Positions 1 through 8,197 of a stretch of 64,000 nt of DNA are shown here, piece after piece; within the stretch, counting starts at the first letter, position 1, and the number at the start of each line of letters is the position of its first letter. A program made the translations under genes and the position numbers. Below the pieces are notes generated by a model. The model was not told the origin of the DNA. It ran no database searches and was given only the letters and a program-made list of their open reading frames with translations. Source of the stretch: CAXXOK01 sp964640955 (GTDB lineage: Bacteria > Bacillota > Clostridia > Christensenellales > Aristaeellaceae); assembly GCA_964640955.1 (NCBI GenBank), contig CAZXJI010000006.1:81792-145791 (forward strand), read 5' to 3'.

Positions 1-2011
1 TTTTGTGCACCGTCAGGCAGTAGGCCAGCTCCAGCGAATCCAGCTGCTGCTTTTGGTAGATCACGGTGCGCTCCTCATCGAAGCAGACCGTGAGCATGTG
101 CTCGGCGGGGTCGACCGCCTCCACGTATCCCACGTCGCCGTTGAACACGCCCGCGCCGTCCTCCGTGCCCAAAGCCGTCTTGCGGGTGAAGGCCAGCTGG
201 TAGTCGTTTTTGGTCTGGATCACCTTATCCCCGACGCGGAACTCCGTCTCCCCGTGCAAAAGGGCGTCCAGCCCCGGGCGCTCGGGGTTGAGCGCCGATT
301 GCAACAGCCGGTTCAGGCTCACGCTGCCGCAGTCGCCCTTCTTGGTGGGGCTCAGCACCTGTATGGCGCGCACCGCCTCCCGCTGCCAGCTTCCCCTGGG
401 GAAGCCCAGGTAGCGGGGGAGGCGGGACTGGAGCAGCATGCAGATGGCCTGGGCCGCGTCCGGCTGGGTTGCCCGGCGCTCGAAAAAGAAATCCGTGCCT
501 TTGGCGTTGAGGGTCGGCAGCTCGCCCTCGTTGATGCGGTGGGCGTTGAGCACGATCATGCTGCTTTCGTCCTGGCGGAAGATGTCGGTCAGGCGCACGC
601 TGGGCACCACTTCGCTTTGCAACAGATCGCGCAGCACGTTGCCCGCACCGACGCTGGGCAGCTGATCCGCGTCGCCCACCAGGATCAGCCGCGTGCCCGG
701 CAAAACGGCCCTGAGCAGCCCCCGCATCAGCGCCACGTCCACCATGCTCATTTCGTCCACGATCAGGCAATCCGTCTCCAGCGGGCTGTTCTCGTCGCGG
801 GAAAACACGTTCTCCTCGCCGCCGTATTCCAGCATCCGGTGGATGGTCTTGGCTTCCTCGCCGGTCGCCTCGGTCATGCGCTTGGCGGCGCGGCCGGTGG
901 GCGCGCACAAAAGAATGTCGTTATCGTCCTTCAAAAGCCGGATGATACAGCGGATGATGGTCGTTTTGCCCGTGCCGGGGCCGCCGGTGATGATCAGCAC
1001 GCCCTCCTCCACGGCGCTGCGCACCGCCTTGCGCTGCATGGTGCTCAGGCGGATGCCCAACTCCTTCTCCATTTCGGCCATGCGCTTGGAAAAGCCCTCG
1101 ACCTTCTTGTAAGGCCGCGCCTCCATGAGGTAGGCAAGCCGCATGGCGATCTCGCTTTCGGCGTTGAAATAGAAAGGCAGGCAAAGCCCGTCCTCCTCCT
1201 GGCCCGGCAAACGGAAGCTCACGAGCATTTTGGTCAGCAGCGCCTGGGTCACCTGAGTTTCCACCAGGCTTTCGTCCACGCGGAGCATCTGCACGGCGCG
1301 GGAAATGAGCATGGGCCGGGGCAGGTAGGTATGCCCGCCGCTCGTGGCCGCCTCGGTCAGCAGGTAGTAAAGCGCCGTGCGCACCCGAAACTCGCTGTGG
1401 GGATCGATTCCCATGCTCAGCGCAATGCGGTCGGCGGTCAGAAAACCCACGCCCTCGATATCGGTCACGAGGCGGTAGGGGTTGTCCTTAATCATTTCCA
1501 CCGTCGCCTCGCCGTAGGTTTTGGCGATCTTGGTGGACAGGCTGGGGCCGATGCCGTAGTTTTGCAAAAAGAGCATCGCCCGGCGCATGCTCACCTGCTC
1601 CTGGTAGCTTTCCAGGATCATCGCGGCCTTTTTGGGGCCGATGCCGGCGACCTCGGTCAGCCGCTCGGGATGCTCGTCCAGCACGGCCATGGCGTCCATG
1701 CCGAAGTGGCTTACGATCAGCTTGGCCGTCGCGGGCCCGATGCCGCGGATAAGCCCCGAGCCCAGGTATTTTTCCACCGCGGAAAGCGAATCCGGCGGGG
1801 TGATTTCGCAGGTTTTGGCGGCGAACTGCCGGCCGTACACCGGGTGCTCCGTCCAGTCTCCCTGAAAGGTGACGTTTTCGCCCGCGGAAAGCGCCGGCAG
1901 GGAACCCACCACCGTTTGCTGGCCGCGCCCCACGGCCACGCGCAGCACCGTGTAGCCGTTGTCGTCGTTGCGGAAGGTGGTGTCCAGCACCGTCGCCGTC
2001 AATTGTTCCAT
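1..2011 (-). CDS. recD2: RecD2-type ATP-dependent DNA helicase (3' end cut off)
   Basis: Superfamily 1B 5'-3' DNA helicase used in recombination and repair without RecBC. I translated the complement from the ATG at 2011: it opens MEQLTATVLDTTFRNDDNGY, followed by an N-terminal OB-like region, helix-hairpin-helix segments (GIGPATAKL, AGIGPKKAA) and, near residue 341, the Walker A motif GGPGTGKTT; DEMSMVD is the Walker B-like motif. The frame stays open for 670 codons and leaves the window, so perhaps the last 60-80 residues of a usual RecD2 are missing. An AAGGAGGA site sits about 8 bases before the ATG, and a consensus promoter lies just upstream. The N-terminal extension separates it from classical RecD. 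Confidence 0.95.
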   Translation of the reverse strand, partial: MEQLTATVLDTTFRNDDNGYTVLRVAVGRGQQTVVGSLPALSAGENVTFQGDWTEHPVYGRQFAAKTCEITPPDSLSAVEKYLGSGLIRGIGPATAKLIVSHFGMDAMAVLDEHPERLTEVAGIGPKKAAMILESYQEQVSMRRAMLFLQNYGIGPSLSTKIAKTYGEATVEMIKDNPYRLVTDIEGVGFLTADRIALSMGIDPHSEFRVRTALYYLLTEAATSGGHTYLPRPMLISRAVQMLRVDESLVETQVTQALLTKMLVSFRLPGQEEDGLCLPFYFNAESEIAMRLAYLMEARPYKKVEGFSKRMAEMEKELGIRLSTMQRKAVRSAVEEGVLIITGGPGTGKTTIIRCIIRLLKDDNDILLCAPTGRAAKRMTEATGEEAKTIHRMLEYGGEENVFSRDENSPLETDCLIVDEMSMVDVALMRGLLRAVLPGTRLILVGDADQLPSVGAGNVLRDLLQSEVVPSVRLTDIFRQDESSMIVLNAHRINEGELPTLNAKGTDFFFERRATQPDAAQAICMLLQSRLPRYLGFPRGSWQREAVRAIQVLSPTKKGDCGSVSLNRLLQSALNPERPGLDALLHGETEFRVGDKVIQTKNDYQLAFTRKTALGTEDGAGVFNGDVGYVEAVDPAEHMLTVCFDEERTVIYQKQQLDSLELAYCLTVHK

Positions 2012-2035
2012 CGCGCTTTCCTCCTTATGCCTGGC

Positions 2036-2065
2036 ATTATAACACGAAGCGGGACAAACTCACAA
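2036..2065 (-). promoter_or_regulatory. Sigma-A promoter for recD2
   Basis: On the complement, -35 TTGTGA (2065-2060), 18-base spacer, perfect -10 TATAAT (2041-2036). The start codon is only about 25 bases downstream, giving a very short leader. Confidence 0.7.
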
Positions 2066-2224
2066 CGGCGCGGTTGCCGGCCTTTTGCCAGATATTTTTA
2101 CAATGCGGATGAACCTTCAGGCCCGAAACGTTATCTAATCAGATGGGCGAGCGTTTTGGACGCGGCGAAAAACGGGCCTTAAGCGACGCCCTGAGAGCAA
2201 ATCGGCGGTAAGGAGGCTTATCCA

Positions 2225-2788
2225 ATGAACCGCAAAGGGTTACGATTCCTTTCGGCGTTCGTGGCGGCGGTGCTGGCGCTGTGCGTATGCCTGCCCGCGT
2301 TCGCCTACGAGACCATTCCCTTCGGGTCGGAGGGCACGGAGGTGCAGGCGCTGCAGCGCGCGCTGAAATCAAAGGGGTATTACAAGGGAACGGTGGACGG
2401 CGTGTACGGCCAGAAGACCCGCTCCGCCGTGTACCGCTATCAGCGGGACATCGGCCTCACTACCGACGGCAAGGCCGGCGACAAAACGCTGACGGCCCTG
2501 TACGACGGGCTGGTGGCGGTCAACAAAATCGACGGTAAAAAGGCGGCCGACGCCGCCGCGTCGGTGAAAAAGGCATCCACGCTCTACTACGGCTGTACGG
2601 GCTCCAGCGTGAAAAGCCTGCAGCGGATGCTGAAAAAGGCGGGCTACTTCAAAGGCTCCGTCGACGGCAAGTTCGGCGATCTGACCCTCTCCGCGGTCAA
2701 GAAGTTCCAATGGGCCAAGGGCCTGCACGGGGACGGGCTGGCCGGCACGCAGACCATGAAGGCGCTCAAAAAGGCCGTGGGAAAATAA
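2225..2788 (+). CDS. Secreted protein with two peptidoglycan-binding (PG_binding_1) domains
   Basis: 187 residues. The N-terminus (MNRKGLRFLSAFVAAVLALC then PAFA-YE) is a signal peptide cut near residue 27. Two copies of the PG_binding_1 fold follow, about residues 33-90 (GSEGTEVQALQRALKSKGYY, DGVYGQKTRSAVYRYQ) and 113-185 (GSSVKSLQRMLKKAGYF, DGKFGDLTLSAVKKFQ). There is no catalytic domain, so the likely role is binding to cell-wall glycan outside the cell. A TAAGGAGG site precedes the ATG. It is transcribed away from recD2 and converges with the next gene. Confidence 0.88.
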   Translation: MNRKGLRFLSAFVAAVLALCVCLPAFAYETIPFGSEGTEVQALQRALKSKGYYKGTVDGVYGQKTRSAVYRYQRDIGLTTDGKAGDKTLTALYDGLVAVNKIDGKKAADAAASVKKASTLYYGCTGSSVKSLQRMLKKAGYFKGSVDGKFGDLTLSAVKKFQWAKGLHGDGLAGTQTMKALKKAVGK

Positions 2789-2797
2789 AAAAAGCAA

Positions 2798-2836
2798 TAA
2801 AAAAAGCTTCCCCGCGGCCCGAAGGGCGAAGAAGCT
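2798..2836 (-). terminator. Rho-independent terminator of the unknown gene at 2835-3353
   Basis: Arms AGCTTC (2805-2810) and GAAGCT (2831-2836) enclose an inner GCCC/GGGC hairpin. Read on the complement, the stem is followed by seven Ts. The stop codon of the leftward gene lies inside the stem. Confidence 0.75.
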
Positions 2837-3353
2837 AAAAGCCGACCTGGTCCGCGGCGGAGCGCGGCTGCGTAAGCCATGCCTCGTAGCGCTCGGGCGG
2901 GTAGATTTTACGGATCATCTGAATTAAAAACGCGTACTGCTCCTCCGTAAAGAAGGAGCGGTATTTTTGATAGAGTACGCGCAGGGCGGAAAGGCTCTCC
3001 TCGTGCAGGGCGTAATCGTTAAGCTTTGCGAAGTTGGCGGAAAAGGGGTTGAGGCTGTCGAACGCCAGCCCCATCACGTCGTCCGTCATCCATTGCATGT
3101 CCCTCAGCTTCAGGCGCCGCGTGCCGTAATCGTCCAGGACGATGCACATGTTGCCGCCGGTCACGCGGCTGATGGACGTGAACAGCTCGTGCTCCACCGC
3201 CTCCTTGAGTTCCTCGAACGTCTGGCGATAGGGGGCGAAGCTTCGCAGGATGCCGGCGATATCGGGAGCCAGGGGGGTGGCGGAAAGCAGCATGGAGCCG
3301 ACCCACGGCCGCAAGACCTGCTCCACCGCCTGCACATCCACGGGAATGGCCAC
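2835..3353 (-). CDS. Unknown protein, 172 residues
   Basis: I do not recognise this gene. It starts at a GTG (MAIPVDVQAVEQVLRPWVGS) with GGAGG about 8 bases upstream. The product is soluble, mostly helical in appearance, and has no signal peptide or membrane segment. The C-terminal half is rich in Phe and Tyr (YQKYRSFFTEEQYAFLIQMI). It is monocistronic, with its own terminator overlapping the stop codon, and lies between a cell-wall-binding gene and dnaA. The codon use resembles that of its neighbours. Confidence 0.65.
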   Translation of the reverse strand: MAIPVDVQAVEQVLRPWVGSMLLSATPLAPDIAGILRSFAPYRQTFEELKEAVEHELFTSISRVTGGNMCIVLDDYGTRRLKLRDMQWMTDDVMGLAFDSLNPFSANFAKLNDYALHEESLSALRVLYQKYRSFFTEEQYAFLIQMIRKIYPPERYEAWLTQPRSAADQVGF

Positions 3354-3871
3354 GTTTCGTCCCTCCGTATCCTGTTTGAAATGGAATCACCGCCGCCCGG
3401 CGCCGGCCCGTTTGCTGTAACCATTCTACAAATCCGTTACATTTTCCTTGTGGAGCTTCACAATTTCATTACAATTGGATGGATAATCATGGAAAGCGTC
3501 CGATTTCGCCGCCCGGGGGGCGCTGCAAAAAAGTTAGGCCCTTCACAGGGTTTTTTTATGCGGTTTTTTCCGTCGATGCGTCGCGTTTTGCATATTTCGC
3601 AGCGTAGTATTCGACGGCTTGGGTGCCGACCGGCCGGTACCACAACCGCTGGTGGTTAACGGGCGGGCAAAGGGCCCGTTTTATTCATTTTCGTCGCTTG
3701 GGGGCGCGCTTGTCAAACCGCATCGATTCTGATATGATTAAGTCCGACTCGGTACCGCACCGCATAATTGAAGGACGGCTCCAAACCGGCGACGGACTTT
3801 CGTTCTTTTCGCCAGGATTGCCGGTCGCCTTTCAATTGCGTTCTATTTTCCAGACGGAGAGGTTGACGAAC
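3354..3871. other. 518-base gap before dnaA, partly AT-rich
   Basis: No gene is supported here. About 3416-3510 is clearly richer in A and T than the surroundings. A small hairpin CCCT-tcac-AGGG followed by seven Ts lies near 3540-3557, and a terminator-like stem ACGGGC/GCCCGT with TTTTATT at 3659-3685. I found no TTATCCACA-type DnaA box on either strand. The dnaA promoter is at 3710-3738. Confidence 0.5.
3710..3738 (+). promoter_or_regulatory. Sigma-A promoter for dnaA
   Basis: TTGTCA (3710-3715), 17-base spacer, TATGAT (3733-3738). This predicts a leader of about 125 bases. Inverted repeats AAGTCCG/CGGACTT (3740-3746, 3793-3799) and AATTGAAGG/CCTTTCAATT (3766-3774, 3828-3837) interleave in and next to this leader. 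Confidence 0.65.
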
Positions 3872-5200
3872 TTGCTCAACGCGGAAGAGATTTGGAACAG
3901 CGCCTGTAAGATTTTGCGGGAGGAAATGAACAGCGTCTCCTACGAGACGTGGATCAAATCCGCCCTCAAGCCTTACGCCGTGATCGACAATACTTTTCTG
4001 CTGGAGTGCGTCAACGCCCTCATGCGGGATTTCGGCGTGGACCGCTACCTGACCAAGATCCAGAACGCCATAGCCACCGCGGCGGGCCGCGCGCTGAACG
4101 TGGAGATTCTGAACCACGACGAGCTTCTGACCCGCAAGACCGAGCTGGAAGCCAAGCAGGCGGATGTGAACCCCTGCCTGCTGAACCCCAAATACACCTT
4201 CGACACCTTCGTGGTGGGCCCCGGCAACCGCTTCGCGCACGCCGTGTCCCTGGCCGTGGCGGAGGTGCCCGCCAAGGCGTACAACCCGCTGTTCATCTAC
4301 GGCGGGGTGGGGCTGGGCAAAACGCACCTGATGCACGCCATCGGCCACTACGCCCACGAGCTGTACCCGGAGATGAAGATTCTCTACATCACCAGCGAGG
4401 ACTTCACCAACCAGCTCATCATGGCCATGCAGAACAACACCAACCAGCAGTTCCGCGACCGGTTCCGCACCGTCGACCTGTTGATGGTGGACGATATTCA
4501 GTTTATCGCCGGCAAGCACAGCACCGAGGAGGAGTTTTTCCACACCTTCAACCACCTGCGCGAGGCCGGCAAACAGATCGTGGTGACGTCCGACCGGCCG
4601 CCCAAGGAGATCAACAAGCTGGAGGAGCGCCTCTGCAGCCGCTTTGAGGGCGGCCTGCTGGCGGATATCCAGCGCCCCGATTTTGAGACCCGCCTGGCGA
4701 TCCTCCGCAAGAAGGCGGAATACGACCATCTGCTGATCGGCGACGATATCCTCTCCCTGATCGCCGAAAAGGTGGACACCAACGTGCGCGAGCTGGAAGG
4801 GTCGCTGACGAGGCTGACGGCGTACAGCTCGCTCACGCGCCGGCAGATCGACATGCAGCTGGCGCGCGAGGCGCTGCGCGAGCTGTTCAACCACAGCGAA
4901 AGCCGCCGCGTGACCACCGACGGCATCCAAGACGCCGTGGCGACCTATTACGGCATCACCGTGGACGACCTCAAAAGCCCGCGCCGCAACCACGAGGTAA
5001 CGGTGCCCCGCCAGATCGCCATGTATCTGACGCGGGAGATGCTCGGCCTGAGCCTGACCAAGATTGGCGACGCCTTCGGCGGGCGGCACTACACCACCGT
5101 CATGAGCTCCATCGACAAGGTGGAGGAGTCCATCAAGCAGTCGCCGAGCCTGACCAGCCTGCTGGACGACGTGCGGCGCATGATTAAGGACGGAAAGTAG
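3872..5200 (+). CDS. dnaA: Chromosomal replication initiator DnaA
   Basis: 442 residues from a TTG start chosen because GGAGAGG ends 9 bases upstream and the product then begins LNAEEIWNSACKIL, the normal DnaA domain I. The AAA+ core has Walker A GGVGLGKTH, Walker B LLMVDDIQFIAGK, the arginine-finger box ERLCSRFEGG and sensor 2 NVRELEGSL. In domain IV the DNA-binding signature reads GGRHYTTV where almost all DnaA proteins have GRDHTTV: the base-contacting Asp-His pair is His406-Tyr407. The gene is alone, followed by a terminator, not by dnaN, recF or gyrB. Identity is certain; altered DNA specificity is inference. Confidence 0.97.
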   Translation: MLNAEEIWNSACKILREEMNSVSYETWIKSALKPYAVIDNTFLLECVNALMRDFGVDRYLTKIQNAIATAAGRALNVEILNHDELLTRKTELEAKQADVNPCLLNPKYTFDTFVVGPGNRFAHAVSLAVAEVPAKAYNPLFIYGGVGLGKTHLMHAIGHYAHELYPEMKILYITSEDFTNQLIMAMQNNTNQQFRDRFRTVDLLMVDDIQFIAGKHSTEEEFFHTFNHLREAGKQIVVTSDRPPKEINKLEERLCSRFEGGLLADIQRPDFETRLAILRKKAEYDHLLIGDDILSLIAEKVDTNVRELEGSLTRLTAYSSLTRRQIDMQLAREALRELFNHSESRRVTTDGIQDAVATYYGITVDDLKSPRRNHEVTVPRQIAMYLTREMLGLSLTKIGDAFGGRHYTTVMSSIDKVEESIKQSPSLTSLLDDVRRMIKDGK

Positions 5201-5248
5201 GCTTTCGGCGGCAAGGCCCTGGAAGCCTGATGAAAACGGTATTAAAGG

Positions 5249-5280
5249 AAAAGGGCCGCCCGGATTGGGCGGTCCTTTCG
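5249..5280. terminator. Bidirectional terminator between dnaA and the SH3 protein gene
   Basis: Stem GGGCCGCCC (5253-5261) and GGGCGGTCC (5267-5275), loop of five. It is followed by TTT on the top strand and TTTTCCTTT on the complement, so it can end both converging transcripts. Confidence 0.75.
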
Positions 5281-5291
5281 CGCGGATTCTC

Positions 5292-6539
5292 CTACCGTTC
5301 GACCGTCAGCGCGACGCTGAACGAAACGTCGGCCAGGGGGACGTAGCCGAACAGATCGTGGTTCGCAGATAGCTCGATGACGCAGTTGAGCCACGTGTCT
5401 CCCTTGCGCACATAGCCGCTCGTCACCTCGCTGGTCCCCGGCGTGACCGACCCGAGTATCCACACCTTGGCCTTCGCGGGCGCGGTGAAATCCGTGGCCG
5501 TGAAAAAGGCGTCGGACTGCACAAAATCGTACACGTCGGCAGAAACCTTCATGGTTCCCGACGAGGAGACCGAGCCGGTCACGGCCTGAATGGAGGCCGT
5601 CTCCACGTATCCGTAGCGGTACGTAACGGGCGCGTCGGTCAGGATGCGGATGTAGCTGCGCGTTCCCCGCTCCCCCAGCACCTGAAAATCGTCCGCACCG
5701 GATACGCTATCCGCCGCGCTCGCATCGCCGTACCGGGCAAACAGGGGCACGCTCTCGTACAGCGCGCGGGAGAAGGGCGGGTAGGAAAGCGGCACGCCGC
5801 CGGAGGAAAAATCGAGGTATTTATCCATCACGTAGCCGGCGGTGTCGCCGATGCGCACGTGCGTCCAGCCGTCGTCGTTCGCGTGGTTGTCGAACAGCAG
5901 GTGCACAACCGTTCCCGCGTAATACTTGCCCAGCGAACAGGCGGAGGCGTCCGTATCGGCGCGCAGGTTCAGCCGGTTTTGCAGCGAATCGGTTTTCACC
6001 CGCGCGGTGGCGAGGTTTTCCGTCATGCCGATGTCTTCCGTCAGGGTGTACCCCACGGTCGCGCGGCCGCTTGCGTCGGTATAGCATACCTGCAGCCAGT
6101 CGTAGCCGACGGTGGCCAGGACGTTGATGACGCCGGTGTCCATCTGCAGCAGGGTTTCGCTCGTCAGGTTGGTATCGGCGTACAGCGGCACGACCGCCGC
6201 TTCGCCCGGCCGGCAGACCATCCCGGAGATTCCCTGCCGCGCCCCGGCCGAAGCCTGCCGGGTTGCGGACAGGTAGTCGCTCATCATGTAGCCCTCGCGG
6301 TCGCCGATGCGCACGCGCCACCATTGGCCGTCGCGCTCAAGCACCTCCACCTGTACGTTGGCAAAATACTTGCCCAGCGTTTCGGCATCCGCGGCGGGCG
6401 ACTGCCGAAGCCGCACGCGGTCCAGCTCGCCGCCCAGGTTGCAGGTGTACGCCGTGTCCGCCGCGGACGCGAGCGCGCCGCATGCGGAGCCGCACAGCAG
6501 CAGCGCGGTAACCAGAAAACCAAGCAAGCGCTTCTTCAA
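5292..6539 (-). CDS. Secreted protein with repeated bacterial SH3-like domains
   Basis: 415 residues from a TTG start with GGAGG upstream. A signal peptide (MKKRLLGFLVTALLLCGSAC, cut near residue 27) is followed by four SH3-like modules: about 31-95 (VRLRQSPAADAETLGKYF, WWRVRIGDREGYM), 105-172, 178-245 (LNLRADTDASACSLGKYY, WTHVRIGDTAGYV) and 255-330. Modules 1 and 2 of this kind bind cell-wall peptides in other bacteria. The last ~80 residues match no family I know. No enzymatic domain is visible. It lies 54 bases downstream of the thioesterase gene and may be cotranscribed with it. Confidence 0.85.
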   Translation of the reverse strand: MKKRLLGFLVTALLLCGSACGALASAADTAYTCNLGGELDRVRLRQSPAADAETLGKYFANVQVEVLERDGQWWRVRIGDREGYMMSDYLSATRQASAGARQGISGMVCRPGEAAVVPLYADTNLTSETLLQMDTGVINVLATVGYDWLQVCYTDASGRATVGYTLTEDIGMTENLATARVKTDSLQNRLNLRADTDASACSLGKYYAGTVVHLLFDNHANDDGWTHVRIGDTAGYVMDKYLDFSSGGVPLSYPPFSRALYESVPLFARYGDASAADSVSGADDFQVLGERGTRSYIRILTDAPVTYRYGYVETASIQAVTGSVSSSGTMKVSADVYDFVQSDAFFTATDFTAPAKAKVWILGSVTPGTSEVTSGYVRKGDTWLNCVIELSANHDLFGYVPLADVSFSVALTVER

Positions 6540-6593
6540 AGGTTTCGCCTCCGTTTCGTTTCCCGTGAAAAATAACGAAACGGAAGGATGGAA

Positions 6594-7322
6594 TTATCCC
6601 CGTTTTTCCCATTCTCCGCTCACCGCAAAGCACAGCGTCCCCTCGCTCGTCCCCCGAAGCACGCTCTGCGCGTCTTCCCGGTTCAGGCTCAGCGCCACCG
6701 TCTCGCCGGGGATCACCTCGCGGTCGTAGTGCACCAGCACGTCGGTCAGCCTCCGCTCCCGGTGCCATTCCATGGGGAAGCAGTCGCAGAACCAGTCCAG
6801 GTAACGGGCGTTGTTCACGTGGCCGTTAACGTCCACGTCGGAGTAGCGCGCCGTGCGCGCCGCGCTTTCGGCGGGGCCGTCCGGCGCGGGCAGGTTGCCG
6901 GGCAGGGGCAGGGGCGGTTCCAGCGCGCAGGTCAGCTCGTCGTTTCCGTTGAGCCAGGGTTTGGCCATGCGGCGCGTTTCCAGATCCAGCTGCGCGTAGA
7001 GCATCGAGGCGGCGCCCACGGGCTCGCCCGCGACGAAAAAACGGTAATAGCGCGGGAAAAAAGCGTGCCGGGGCGGCTTGGGCCACGTGCGGACGACGAC
7101 CGTCTCTCCCGCCGCGGGCACGCGCTCCAGCCGCAGGCGCGCGCGGGTTACCACCCAGGCGAGGTTCTGCCCCCGCAGGTCGCGCAGGCCCAGCCCGTAG
7201 CCGTCGCAGTGCGCCGCCGCGACCTCCTGCATGGCGGAAAACATCCCGCTGAAACGCCATTCGCCGTTCACGTCCACGTCCTCGGTGCGCAAAAAGCGCT
7301 CCTGCTCGAAATAACCGTTCAA
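6594..7322 (-). CDS. Acyl-ACP thioesterase (FatA/FatB-like)
   Basis: 242 residues from a TTG start (MNGYFEQERFLRTEDVDVNG). It is a tandem hot-dog-fold enzyme that releases free fatty acids from acyl carrier protein in the cytosol. The second hot-dog domain carries the family motif SDVDVNGHVNNARYLDW with the catalytic Asn/His pair. The first contains GEWRFSGMFSAMQEVAAAHC. Length fits bacterial members (about 240-250). The ribosome site is weak (GGAAGG about 15 bases upstream), so the exact start is less sure than the identity. Bacterial homologues occur widely in Clostridia and Lactobacillales. Confidence 0.9.
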   Translation of the reverse strand: MNGYFEQERFLRTEDVDVNGEWRFSGMFSAMQEVAAAHCDGYGLGLRDLRGQNLAWVVTRARLRLERVPAAGETVVVRTWPKPPRHAFFPRYYRFFVAGEPVGAASMLYAQLDLETRRMAKPWLNGNDELTCALEPPLPLPGNLPAPDGPAESAARTARYSDVDVNGHVNNARYLDWFCDCFPMEWHRERRLTDVLVHYDREVIPGETVALSLNREDAQSVLRGTSEGTLCFAVSGEWEKRG

Positions 7323-7359
7323 GGTGCGTCCCCGTCCTTCCGTATTTGAAAGCGTTCTT

Positions 7360-7442
7360 TAGGTAACCGCTGAACAAATACCCTTCGCGTCCGCGGCGCT
7401 CTGCTTTGGCAGCCGCAAAGTGATCGAATCAGTGGTTACCTA
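7360..7442. repeat. MITE-like element with 14-base terminal inverted repeats
   Basis: TAGGTAACCGCTGA (7360-7373) is the near-perfect (13/14) inverse complement of TCAGTGGTTACCTA (7429-7442). The 83-base element has an internal hairpin CTTTG-gcagccg-CAAAG and no coding capacity. No clear target duplication flanks it, and no second copy is present in the window. Confidence 0.5.
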
Positions 7443-7547
7443 GGTCATTCGCTCCCGGCGCGCGTTTCCCTGCCCGCCGTGGGCGCTTGAAATGCGCCGC
7501 CGCTCATGGTATGCTGTTCGCGCCGCGATACGGCAAGGAGGTCGCCT

Positions 7548-8177
7548 ATGAAACGGATTACCGCCCTGTTGCTTGTGCTTTTTCTGTTCGCGCCCGCCTG
7601 CGCCCTCGCCCTGACCGGCCAGAGCTACGCGACGTTCGATTCCTATTATCAGGAGGATGTTTCCTTCATCAACAAGTACGCCGGCCGCCATATGCTGCCC
7701 ATGGTGCTGTCCAAAAGCAACAGCACGTCGGGAGACGGTCGCACCTACTACGAGCTGATCGGCGACGTGTTGACCGTGAACGTGACCGTGGACATCAACA
7801 GCGTCGTCGAGACGTGCGAAATCCGCCTGACGGCCCCGGCGGGCATGTCGTACGGCGACAGCGCGTATGAGGATTTCGCGGTTTCCGGCTACCACAGCTA
7901 CGCGTTTCTGATGGCCATGGTCGCCGCCACCGACGCCGCCGACCGCTACGCGCTGGTGACCCAGGTGGAGCAGGGGCTGGTCGACGGCGGGGGCGCGTAC
8001 GTCTGCCAGACCGGCGCGTACACGCTGACCTGCGCGCAGAGCGACGGTACGGCCGTGCTCAGCTTCCAGAACAACGGCGTCGCAACGGATACGCCCGCAC
8101 CCGACCCCGACGCGACACCCGACCCGGACACGACCGACGAGCCCGAAGGCGAGGATTGGGCCGCGCAGGTCGGGTAA
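7548..8177 (+). CDS. Small secreted protein of unknown function
   Basis: 209 residues from the ATG at 7548, preceded by AAGGAGG. An in-frame ATG at 7506 lacks a ribosome site, and starting there would bury the signal peptide. The N-terminus (MKRITALLLVLFLFAPACALA) is a clear signal sequence. The mature domain, residues about 22-175, is unrecognised. The C-terminus is an acidic Asp-Pro-Thr linker (DTPAPDPDATPDPDTTDEPE), a style shared with other secreted proteins in this window. The gene converges with the macro-domain gene. Confidence 0.75.
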   Translation: MKRITALLLVLFLFAPACALALTGQSYATFDSYYQEDVSFINKYAGRHMLPMVLSKSNSTSGDGRTYYELIGDVLTVNVTVDINSVVETCEIRLTAPAGMSYGDSAYEDFAVSGYHSYAFLMAMVAATDAADRYALVTQVEQGLVDGGGAYVCQTGAYTLTCAQSDGTAVLSFQNNGVATDTPAPDPDATPDPDTTDEPEGEDWAAQVG

Positions 8178-8197
8178 AAGAACCTGTTCTGTCCGCC

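Noticed and set aside
5..2182. 725-codon open frame on the top strand opposite recD2
   Set aside because: It is the antisense shadow of recD2 in GC-rich DNA; no ribosome site, no family motifs, and the complement reads as a clear helicase.
3416..3510. Candidate origin with DnaA boxes
   Set aside because: The stretch is AT-rich, but no TTATCCACA-like 9-mer or cluster was found on either strand.
3630..3685. T-box-like GGTACCACAACC and GGTGGTTAAC sequence before dnaA
   Set aside because: The invariant GGTGGNACCGCG core is absent and no stem I is recognisable.
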